A stretch of 64,000 bases of DNA. It comes from Augochlora pura (lineage: Eukaryota; Arthropoda; Insecta; Hymenoptera; Halictidae). Each line of letters opens with the position of its first letter. Within the stretch, counting starts at the first letter, position 1. Of the stretch, positions 51,686 through 62,538 are shown piece by piece. The DNA lies in assembly GCF_028453695.1 (NCBI RefSeq), contig NC_135777.1, forward strand, positions 14,497,714 through 14,561,713. The letters run 5' to 3'. The notes under the pieces are model-generated. The model saw nothing but the letters and a program-made list of their open reading frames with translations. It ran no database searches and was not told where the DNA came from. Position numbers and translations under genes: made by a program.

Positions 51686-54600
51686 GCGGTAGACACCCTT
51701 TTCCGGGACTTCCTACTGGCGCTCTCGCCGAGAAGTGCGGAGACGCGCGAAGCAGGAAGCGCAAACTTGGCGGATTTTTTATGGGGAAAATGGTGGCCAA
51801 CTTCGCCCTTCTACCCTCCGCGTCCTCTTCTTTCTTTCTCCGGCTGGTTCCAGGATCTCTTCACCCTCCTCCGCGACCAAGAAAAAGGGAGCAGTCGCGG
51901 CTTGGATACGAGATCCGCGTTAGCGGAACGTAAAAACGAGGACCAGATGGAATGGGATCCGTATGTTCGAGAGCCGAGGTTTTACCACCCTCTCGCTGCT
52001 ACATTGTTTCCTTTCCACGCGGACTACCGCTTCTTCGGTTTAGGGGAGACAGATTCGTCTCGAGTCTCCTCGCGGCGGGAAATGATTTCATCGCGTTTCT
52101 CTCGTTGTTGCTTAATCTCCAGAAACGATCGATTGTTCGTTTGATCGTTTGCGGATCAAAGAATCGGCCAATATTGAGTCAATACATGTATAATCATTTT
52201 AGTGTTGAGAATTTAAAATAGTTCGCATGAATACCTTTTTCAAATTGCTGAGACTTTTTCTCTCGTATCAGAAACCATTTGTAATAACCATTTTTAAAGA
52301 AAATAATTTCATAGATACGGTTTGAAAAATGTTTCCACCCCGTGCACTGTAACGAGTCGGTGTTGCGATAAAAATTCATACCTAATCTACTGCACGGAAA
52401 TGTTATTAATAGGATTCTTTCATAAAGTGTCGAGAATAATTCTCTGGTTAGATTGAGCGGCTATCGTAATTAAGCGAAGAGAAATTACGTTCTGCCCAGC
52501 GTGGAATTTTCAAGCGAGGTGTTAAATCGTCTCGATCCACTTAACCCATCGAGAAAACCGTTCGCGAAGGTGCGCGGTGGTTGATTTTTCTTTTCTGTGA
52601 CCGACGGCCATTAAGCGTATCTGGAGCAGACCAGGCCTACTTTTTTGTAGCTCATAAGAACGAGCTAGTTCGCGGTTATTAATACGATCGGCTGGCTATC
52701 GCGACGAAGAAAACTCGTCAACGCGAATAGCGACAAAGAAGCGTGGCAGGTTTTCGCGCCGCGAGCTCGGCCGGCCCGGACTGGCCCGACACCGTGGCTA
52801 GGCCCGACGTCGTTATTCATCTCACGTGTGAAAAGCGCGATAACATTGCCATGTTCCCGTGACGTATCACCGCGACACAGATTATATTTAAATCGCTCGG
52901 ACGTGGACTGCGGGCGCTTATGGCAGCGCCGTCGTAAGAAGGCGTCTTAAATATTTATGAACCTGGAAAGATAGCGGTTACCGCGCTGCCGGTGTCGCGC
53001 CGCTTATCTGACGTTTCACATGACTATGCTTCAAATTCTCTCGTTGGCTACCGGTGCCGAGAGGTTTCGCTGCTGGACAATTTGCGGCGGACACGCTTCG
53101 AGAGTTTTATTGGCAACGTTCAAGCCGTGGGACGCGCGAGAAAAGTCTCATCAATTATAGCCGAGGAAATTACTGCGCGCTGCTTGAACCCCTGTGAAGA
53201 GTTTCAGGAAATTGCTGTACTGCTTTTAACAGTGGAACTAGCGCCCGAAACGCGACTAATGTATCCTGTTTCGCAGCAATAGCAAGACTGGAGTTACTCA
53301 AACTTCTATTACACTATAGGCTACAGTGAAGAAAAACATTCCACGAATTTGTTTCCTCGTTTGTTAGATCAAGTGCCAATTCTTGTACAAACTTTTACAA
53401 GATTTTACTGTATTAATCTTAAAGTTTTTTTTACAGTATTAGAATTTGTATCCAAATATTAAAAGAATCGTCCTTTAAAGTCATACAAAAGGTAGCTCGA
53501 TTTTAGGAATTTGTTGTACTAGTATGAAGAAATGATTCAGTGTTAAACTCATTGTCAGTTGCGTGGCTGAATGTGGCGCAACTTCAATATGATCATTCGT
53601 AAGTAAAATGGAATTGAAAACAGACAACCTTTACACCGAGCACTACAAGCGGCTAGTACATAATTGCCTACAAAAATGCTACTTCAGAATTTAATCAGAC
53701 TTTCGAGAATTTTTCCTCACAAAATGTGCTTGAATAAGGAAATGTGTTTAACGATTTCCAACAGATGCATATCCATAAGCTAATAACTTATCGAGAACAA
53801 ATTATAAAATGTTCCGTTCTATCAAATCGGAATAAAATTCTGTTCTTCGGTCATCGATATCGAAACACTCGCGTAAACGTAGGTACACATTAAATATGAA
53901 TATTTTTCTTCTAAAAAATTAATACAATCAAAAGAGTCGTGCATTGCAACTGAAACTAACGTAACAACAAGCGGTTAATTTGATCTCAGAGTTAAGTACA
54001 AGTACATACAAAGATGCAAGAGAGATCTGTCCCAAGGATCACAGGCAGATTCGTCATGAATCGCCTCCACCCACCGATTCGCACCTCCTCAGAGGTGAAT
54101 CCTCCCCCCTAAGCCAATTTCGAGGGTTCGAATAGCGAGGTGCCAACGACGCCTGGTTATCCGGTGTGCCGGCATAAAGGCGACGCACACCGTAGCGAGC
54201 GAGTCTCCTACCAAAAACGGGGACGATTAATAACTTTTCAAATCTGTCCCCGGCAGGGTCGTGAGCTCGGGGACCGCTCTTCGGTAGCGCGCACGTTGGC
54301 AAATAAATAGCAGATAAATAAAAGCCTCACGTCTCTCCTACGTCCTGCCTGCGTTCTCTGTGTCGTGCGCGCGGGGTTGCGTGTGCAGATGGCAACAATA
54401 TGCCGTGAAATATTGCCCCGGACTGTCGTGTGCGAGGAGATGAACGCGTGTGCGTGCCCGGGGACCCTATAGGAAGACGCCTCGATACAAGCTTGATACA
54501 CTCACGAGCCAACTCTCTCTTTCTCTCCTTCTCTTTTGACATCTATCTCTCCTTTACCTGTGGGATTCCTCTCCGAGGCAGACTTAACTGGATGGAAGTC

Positions 54601-54837
54601 TGTACTCGCTGAAGGATTCACCGGGAGTATTTTCCGAGGATCGAGACTCGCACGGTCTTGGCGAAAGACGATTCACCGATCAATAGGATTCACCAATACC
54701 GGTGACCGAGTATTCTAAGAACGTGTCTGTTTACAGTGAAATTCATTTTGAGATGCTACATATGAGTCGGTTAAAATCATAGTGACGCAATTCAAATTTT
54801 CCTCACTGTGACGCATATGGTGAGTTATTGTTTACTA

Positions 54838-54852
54838 ATATATATATATATA
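54838..54852. repeat. (TA)n short tract
   Basis: A run of about seven TA dinucleotides in an AT-rich stretch of the opa intron. Confidence 0.85.
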
Positions 54853-55659
54853 GTTTACAGACTAAAATTATTGTTACGATATTGTAAAGTTAAGTTAATG
54901 CATAATAATTTAAAGACATATGTAAAAATTGTCGGAAATATGACTTACGTCACTATCATTTCTTAATGCATTCATAAGGACATATGTTCTTATATGACAG
55001 AGTATTATAATTTACTGGAAAATGATTAGAACGCCTCGTAGATTGAAGTGCACGTTAAAATAAGATTCCTAGTTTTATGGTTTGTCTTGTTATTAATGTG
55101 GCATTGTTACTGCCCTAGACAAAGAGAGGATGCTTCCTATAATATCTTATTTTTAAAAATGAAATTACAAGGAGGAAAACTCAACTTGAGAGAACGAATA
55201 ATTTAACAGCAATGAAGTATCAGGAGCATCATACGAATCTGTCACGTTAATCTCTCAACTCGGATTCACCTAATTTTCTTATTAACCGCGATCTTGACCA
55301 ATGACAACAATTTCCCGGCGTCATCTTCTTCCAAAGATTCCCAGGACAATACGTCCATACAAATTCGAAACACAGTTGCTCGTACGTGTTTCACAGGAAG
55401 AGAGTGTGTTGGTGGAGGGACCGAGAACCGCGAGCGTACACAAGGGAGAACCACGGACGCGTACTATATAAACTCGAGATTCATGGTGCACCGGGTTACA
55501 GCGTGGTGCAGCGAGAAAGGGAGCCCCGAAGAGCAGTTCCCGAAGGGCAGTGTAGGCACCGTGTTATGACTTTCAGAATGGGGAGGCACAATGGCCCAGA
55601 TCCGCGCCGGATAAAATAGTTATTATAATCGTTTTGGCTACGGCCAGGATCGAACTCGA

Positions 55660-55662
<3 letters not shown>

Positions 55663-55701
<39 letters not shown>
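55663..55701. repeat. (GA)n microsatellite, 39 bp
   Basis: Uninterrupted GA run, followed by a GCGCATGCGC palindrome. Confidence 0.97.
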
Positions 55702-55706
<5 letters not shown>

Positions 55707-56291
55707 GCGCGAACGCGTGTGCGTTTTAATACGTGGATTTGTATCCCAAACGTGTCCGGGCAACATGAAAAATGAAAGTATTCGAATAACCATGAAACAA
55801 ATATTTTGAGAACAACTAAATGTTTTTAAATATCAAAATTGCGAATTGTGTTTAATGCAGCCAGTTAATCTTCATGCACAGCTAATAAATTATAAATTAG
55901 TAGACAATACGTTTTAACTAAAGACGGCAGTATGTATAATGAATGCATTACGTTCCGATCAAAATACAGATTCTTAAATAAGCACCATTATTCCAGCAAA
56001 AATCCTAATCTCATCGAGTAAAACGCACCGTTCAAAAGATGCGCACACTGCTCAAAAGCATCCCACCATCATTCTCGCAACCAACGACTCAATTAATTAC
56101 GGCGACTTAACGGCGTCGATTGGCTCTCATTTGCCGCGAGCGTCTCGGTAATAAGGCATTGTTCGCGCAACAATGGCCCGCGGCAAGTGTTGATTCCCAG
56201 CAGCAACAACACAATCATCGAAACGGTCCCGTGTTCTCCGTTGCTCGAATTAATAGATCCTCCATTAGACCATCCTCGCAGCGGATAGAAG

Positions 56292-56294
<3 letters not shown>

Positions 56295-56323
<29 letters not shown>
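56295..56323. repeat. (AG)n microsatellite
   Basis: Uninterrupted AG run inside the opa intron, followed by AAGAGAGA. Confidence 0.95.
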
Positions 56324-56331
<8 letters not shown>

Positions 56332-56827
56332 CGGCTATGAAACGCGCGTTTAAAAGAAATTCGCGCTGGGGTCTCTCGCGCAACAATGTACACCCACGGA
56401 AGATTTATTATCGATACATTACAACTTCCGTCGGAGCGTGGCCTCCGGGTTCGTGCCACGGTTCGCACCTTGAAGAGGCCGCGGCATAAAAGCAATCTAG
56501 AATTCCATCTTTCCTTGAATGCCTCTTAGTAGGAGACTCATTGAGCCGCAGTTTTCCGAAAATCTCCTGAGTGATATATGGGCGTACGCCATTGTGCCGG
56601 TCTGAAACGCTTGTCCCCCCCTGTACACCCCTCTTCCGTCCGTGCCCCACTGGTTTCCTCGGTCGAAGGATAATGGATGATTTTTCGCGACCATTATACC
56701 CAAGCAGGACACCAGGTCCCGGGCCATCGAACATTGTTGCTAACCGTACCGAGTTGCCCTCACTTTTCCGGGTAGCTTTCTTCCGCGCAGGCACCCCTGC
56801 CCCCTTGGACAACCAGCGCGACCCCCA

Positions 56828-56906
56828 CTATTATCGACGGGTTCTCGGCTGGATAATTTTCTTGTTATACGATTCATATTAGTAAAGACCGAGAAATCAT
56901 TCTCGC
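56828..56906. repeat. Dispersed intronic repeat, copy A (79 bp)
   Basis: This segment aligns without gaps to 57702-57780 at about 80 percent identity, with the blocks TGGATAATTTTCTTGTTA, ATTAGT and CCGAGAAATCAT unchanged. The copies are in direct orientation, 874 bp apart. A third, shorter match lies between them. Confidence 0.85.
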
Positions 56907-57037
56907 TCCGATTGTAGCGTAGGCGCCGGAAGATCTAGCCACCTCCGCTTCTGCGGTGAACTTTTTGGCGTATACTATTTCTCCCTCTTCCAATCGGGTT
57001 CCAGCAGTTTCTCTCATGGCAAGGCTCTTATGCGCAT

Positions 57038-57072
57038 GATTTTCTTATTATTCGTTCGACGTTAGCGAAAAC
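57038..57072. repeat. Dispersed intronic repeat, short copy B
   Basis: This 35-bp stretch (GATTTTCTTATTATTCGTTC, then GACGTTAGCGAAAAC) matches the core of copy C at 57730-57763 with a few changes and a short gap. It is in the same orientation as copies A and C and lacks their GAGAAATCAT end. Confidence 0.55.
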
Positions 57073-57701
57073 GTGTAAAAAATATCTGCTCGATTTTGAT
57101 GGTGATGTTTCTCGCGTACGCACGTTCATACCCCTTTTTCAACCTACTCGCAACAAACTTACTTATGGTTGCACTTGCAAGTCTAAGTTCGTTGTTATAT
57201 GTCTCACATGATTGAACGAAAAATAAATTGTATTTAAATCAATTGTCACATTTATTTAGAAAATACAACTGGTTTTATTTTTCCGACGAATCTTCAAAAC
57301 AGACAATTCTGTTTCCCGCTCTCAACAAGACGATCCCAACCAAATCTTTCATCCAGAAACTTTCATATAAATACTTGTTTTATCATAAGTTCGACACAAT
57401 TGAAAAAGGAAGAAATATAGATATATTTTTAAGAAAATAGATCGCAGATTTTGTGCATTTATTGCAAAATTGGGTAGGTGTAATTTAATACAGCGTAAGC
57501 TAACAGAATGTAACTAGAAGAAATTAAGAATGCTGTTTCGTTTATTTGAAGTCATTAAAAATACTAAATAAAGATGCAGACTATTTTCATTTTGCACAAA
57601 GAACCTCAGTCTATAACGAAACCATGATTCCCCATTTTTCCAACGAGTTTTCCAGTACGCAGACACCCGTGGGGCCTTCCCCGAACTAGACCCAACACGC
57701 T

Positions 57702-57780
57702 CTATTATATAAGTGTTCTCGAGTGGATAATTTTCTTGTTATACGTTCGGCATTAGTGAAAACCGAGAAATCATCCCCGT
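57702..57780. repeat. Dispersed intronic repeat, copy C (79 bp)
   Basis: This is the partner of 56828-56906. It contains TGGATAATTTTCTTGTTA, CATTAGTGAAAACCGAGAAA and TCATCCCCG. Similarity upstream of the 79 bp is weak (short CACCC-type stretches). I do not recognise a transposon family. Confidence 0.85.
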
Positions 57781-58040
57781 GTCGACTTTCGCGTAGATCC
57801 CAAGGCACAGCGAGATAAGATCCGAAAATGTAGCCGCAGATCGATCTTGACACGGATTAAGACCCCGAGATATTGGATCTAGATAAAGACCCTCGGGAGG
57901 CTTGCGTTTTGTAAATTGATTGCACCACGCGCTCTCGCTCTCTTCTTCCTCCTTGTTTCTTTCTATTCCCTCTCACCGTCCGCCTCCGACGTGATTTTTG
58001 TCCCCGCGTGGCAAAAGTCGAGATCCAGACTTCGATAGAA

Positions 58041-58077
58041 AGAGCGAGAGAGAGAGAGAGCGAGAGAGAGAGAGAGG
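58041..58077. repeat. (GA)n microsatellite
   Basis: GA run with two GCGA interruptions, inside the opa intron. Confidence 0.93.
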
Positions 58078-60980
58078 GTCACCCGAGAGATCGGGCGATC
58101 GCCAGTTATGATCGATGAGCTTTCCGTAGCGGGATAAAAGCAGGATCGAAACGTGAACGTCGCGATTTAATGAAAGCTGCACGAGCATCGGACACCGTGC
58201 GGGCCCCTCTCAAGGGAATTAGAATCGGGCCCCGGTCGGCAGATCGTGATTGGATAATCATCGCCTGCCCGAAAATGGAAGTGTCTGCTACGCGCAATTC
58301 ATTGCGTCACGACTATCGCCTTTTGTAATCCCGCTCGCCGATCGTACACTGCATGCTTTGTGCAACGTGCAAATACAATGTGTGCACTTTCATACACTTC
58401 CGGGCACGTACGACTTCGTGACTGTGATTTTCTCGGTCGATTTTTTCCGATCATTATTCGTTACCGATCAATTAATCTCATTTACAGTTGGAACTCTCGT
58501 TTCTATTGTAGTCATTGTATTCTTGATGTATACTCAGGATCGAATGAACTTACGGAGATCGTTCGTAGAAGTTATAATCTTGACCGTGTTTTGTTAAGGA
58601 CTGCGGGCGCTGCCTCAACCGCTCGTCGTATTGTTCTCTTCACAGTTACAATGATCGCTAACAATTTCTTTAAATAACAATGTATCGTGTAAAAGAGGAA
58701 TATTTTATTCGGATTAATCAAAAATCGATAAAGAGTTGGTCAATATTAACAATTGAATGAAAAGATGTAAACTAAAGAAATTGTTGCGATTATTGAGAAA
58801 ATTTAATACAGTGAACTAAATAACAGCTAAATATAAGAGAACTCGATTTTCGTTTCCCGCAAAACAGAAAAAATGTTTATCTCGATCCAATACCTGCAGT
58901 CTAATTATAGCTCAGAATTCCCAGTGAGCCACCGAGAATTTGCTTCCGTATTATTTCCATTTGGCATGCTATTTTCGCAGCCCAGAAAATTCGGTGGAAA
59001 GCACGCGGCCACCGATGGATGGCCAGACGAAAGTTTACACGAGCGTCTGGCGAAGCCACGCGAACCCGCGCGCACAAAGCCGAGGAATCAAGGATGATCG
59101 GGGATGGAAACGCTTCCGCAGCGATGGCTCTTCAAGCAAGAAAGGCGAAAAGCTCGATAGCGGAAACACCGTAGAAAAAGTCGAAGCAGGGGAAAACGCA
59201 GCCACCGCCACGAGAGAAAAAAAAGAACCGCAAATCCGTGGGTAAACGTAACTACCGGTTGATGCGCAGATCATTCCGCCATGTTGGCTCCGAAAGGGAG
59301 AGCGCCATCGGCAGATGTTTCCTTTCCCGTGGTAATTCGAGTGTTTGTCCGTTTCTCCCATCCTATTCGATGCTGCTCGCCGCAGTATCCTAGCCCACGT
59401 AACAACCTCGCGATGATATATCCCCGATCTCCATTGGAAAGTCGGACGGGATCCACGGATCTTGTCTAGATAAGACAAAAGGATGGCTTGTATGAAGCCC
59501 CGGCGAGATCGGGGCGGTTCCTTTTGTCCGATCGATCTACGAAAGACCAAGGAAAATCGCAACGGATCTGGATCTCGATGCCGAAGAGATAACACGGGGA
59601 TGTTTCCCGTGTAACGACCTCGAAGGATGCAGTAACTCTCGAATGGAGGAGGATCTATCACGAGGAATGACGACCAAGTTTGACTCTTATTTTACCGGGT
59701 CAGCGGAAAGTGAAATCAACTTTTGACTTAACACGAATACTTTTTTATCTTTATTAATCCTTGCAAGGCGGTAGCTGTGTCAATCTTGATCCAGAGAATT
59801 TAAATTGTTCATTTAATTACTCAACTTTGGAAAACTAAATAAAATTTTAAAAAATTACTGAATAAAGCTCAGAATTGTTACAAACATCGTTAATAGTCGA
59901 GAGACCACGAGCGATTGTTTGTCCGAAACCATATAACGGAATAAAAGATCTATTAAATCAAATAATTATCCTTTCATCTAAGGGGACAGCAATCGCTCAA
60001 TGTTCCACACCGTCAGGACATCTAGCTTTTCATCCAGCAAGATCCAGTTGCCAGGATCGTTCCGAAAAATCGCCAAGGATCTTGATTTCTCGAAAATTCG
60101 GTAGCCCAGTGTCCTGCACGTAGGTGCAGTTTAGAGTCGTATATCCTTGCCCGTTATCTGAGTCGGGATGCTACCGTTGCGAGCCACTCTCTCGCTCAAA
60201 GCTGGTCCACAGAGGCCCTCTCTCTTTTCCTCTCCTCTCCTTCTCTGTCTCGGTCTCTCTCCAGCGCGTCGGTTTACACGACGTTTATACGTGTTTATGT
60301 AAACTCCAGCCACGGAGCACACGTGTTGCTGCTGCGGTTGCTGCTGTCGCTGGCAACTAATCTTCCCTTCCCAGCTGTCCCTCCTTCTCTATCGTTCCTC
60401 ACGGCGTCGTCCTCTGTCCCGGTCCCACCAGCAGAGTCAGATCAAACTCGGAGATTTTCAGAAACTGCCGGCATAAAAGATAGGGGCGCCATGGGCCACG
60501 GTATGCCGCTGCCCATCTAGAGTTACCAGGGTCGGGGTACCTCCTCCCGTTTCGACCGCGTGAAAACAGAAAACCTCTGCCGGGGGACAGGCTCTTGGCG
60601 TTTATGGTTTTCGGAGGGGACGGGCTGATTGCAGGGAAATTGATACTTCGATCGGAATTTCGGGTCAACGGTGTGTCACTGTTGCAACTCTACCGAATCC
60701 TTTGTTCATTATTGGTGCCCTTAGCTTTCTGATACTCATCAATGTTTTGTAGACTCGATGCGATACCATCGTACAAGGTTTTTAGAAGTTTACACTTTTG
60801 TCACCCTTCTGGAACAACGCATTATGAATTACCCTTTGCAATGTGCGGAAGTTTTCTATTCGTAAATCAATTTTTAGAAACAGTAGTTAGGTTAGACTAT
60901 ATTCCTCCTTCGAATAATTTCAAGTCTTCGAACTTATGTCAATTTTGTATTTGGTTCATTAAAATCGCTGTTTATTTGCT

Positions 60981-61300
60981 ATATGTATAAGAATGCTTTC
61001 CTTACTATGATTCTCATAAAACGTCCAATGAAAATGACAAAATTGGTTGTATCTCATTCATTTTTTAGAGAAGTGCATTAAATTCACATTCTATTCATTT
61101 ATGTATGTAAGAGAATGTCCTCCTTGATCTGATTCTAATAAAACGATTAACGAACATGATAGAAGTAATTGTATTTCATTCATGCTTGTCTTAAATACAT
61201 TAAATTCTGTTTAAAGTCACAAAAATTTCTTCTTCATTCTAATTTTCAAAAAACAAGCAATGGAAATGATAAAGCTGATAAAGTTGGAAAGATGAAACTG
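60981..61300. repeat. Diverged tandem repeat, three units of about 115-120 bp
   Basis: Unit 1 (about 60981-61100) and unit 2 (about 61101-61214) share, in order, TATGTA(T)AAG, AATG.C.TCCTT, TGATTCT.ATAAAACG, AA.GA.AATGA, TTGTAT.TCATTCAT and CATTAAATTC. Unit 3 (about 61215-61300) keeps TTCATTCTAATT, AAAACAAGCAATGGAAATGA and then decays. The array is AT-rich, non-coding and lies inside the opa intron. Confidence 0.6.
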
Positions 61301-62173
61301 ATCATTATGTAACCCTTATCCCCTCAGGTTTTAACATCAACACAATTGGTGTACAATGTTGGATTAATCGTTTATACATTGAATGTTGTCTAGGAAGAAC
61401 TTTGCATCGAGGAGATGAACTTTCCATTGAGAAAGCTGAACTCCCAAAATAGTCGCACCGAAGCAGGGTCTCCGAAAGGCGTTGTTTCTCGACCGCTACC
61501 GGTACGGCCCTGAGGGTCTCGTATGCAAAGACGCTTGTTATTTATTCGTGGAAGGTGGCATTTTTTTGGACACTGACCCGCGCGTATATAGTTGTCACGG
61601 CGTCGAGTATCTTTGCACCGATCTACCATAATTGAATGTCTCCGCGGCGAAAGGGGCACCGAGAAGCTCCCCTCGTTCCTCTTCAGTCTGGAAGGAACCA
61701 TCTTCTTGCGGAATGGAAACCGAGACGAAGAGTTTGTCGCCGGGCACACGTTAGTAGGTATCGATCCCTCTGGCGGCGACTCGTCAGAGAATGGCGTCCG
61801 AATCTGCGGCCGAGTGTGCCGAATATCGTGTCGGCCATGCTGTCCCCCTCGCCCCCCTCCCCCTCGTCACCCTCTTGTATTCCGCGTATCGGATGGATTC
61901 ATCTAACCGTAGATCCTCTGGTAAACGGTTTCCGAGCGAGTCGAACGCCAATATCGAAGCGTGCCCCTCGACGCGCAGGTACATACACAAACAGCGCGGC
62001 GCAGAAACGCTTCTCGAGGGCCCTCGAAGGCCTTATTCAAGGGCCGAGTATTAGGTGCGCGGCAAGCCCTTATCCCCCATTCAAGGGCCACTGAAAGTCT
62101 CGTCAAATTTTGCACGGGCCACAGAGAAAACAGCAAACAGATTTCGCCGGACCCGGATCCCCCCGTCTCCCTC

Positions 62174-62174
62174 C

Positions 62175-62212
<38 letters not shown>
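62174..62212. repeat. (TC)n microsatellite
   Basis: A CT-dinucleotide run with one CG interruption. It is complementary to the (AG)n run about 265 bp further right, so the pair forms an inverted repeat. Confidence 0.95.
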
Positions 62213-62471
62213 TGCCCAGCTCTAAGGAGAGACGGAAGAGGGTTGCTTTGTCGCAGCTTTGTGCATCGGTGCTAAACGGCAGAACCGCCAGCGAGAAGGA
62301 CACCAGCTCCGACGAACCTCAGGAAGATAGGCCTGCTTGTTAGGCCGTCCATTGTCCGGTCCGAGGATTTTTCCGAAAGGAGCTTTCCGTTTTCGATTCA
62401 TGTCGGCGAAAACGATCGGAAACTTTTCACTGGATACAGAATAAAGAAAGAGAGCGCGAGGGAAAAAGAGA

Positions 62472-62476
<5 letters not shown>

Positions 62477-62535
<59 letters not shown>
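62477..62535. repeat. (AG)n microsatellite, 59 bp, longest in the window
   Basis: An uninterrupted AG dinucleotide run, preceded by GA-rich sequence from about 62445. In opa transcript orientation this is (CU)n. GAGAG repeats are binding sites for GAGA factor in flies; whether that applies here is unknown. Confidence 0.97.

Positions 62536-62538
<3 letters not shown>

Noticed and set aside
59035..59661. Longest open frame of the window (208 codons, minus strand)
   Set aside because: No domain, signal or family resemblance; composition follows the GC-rich DNA; it lies inside the opa intron.
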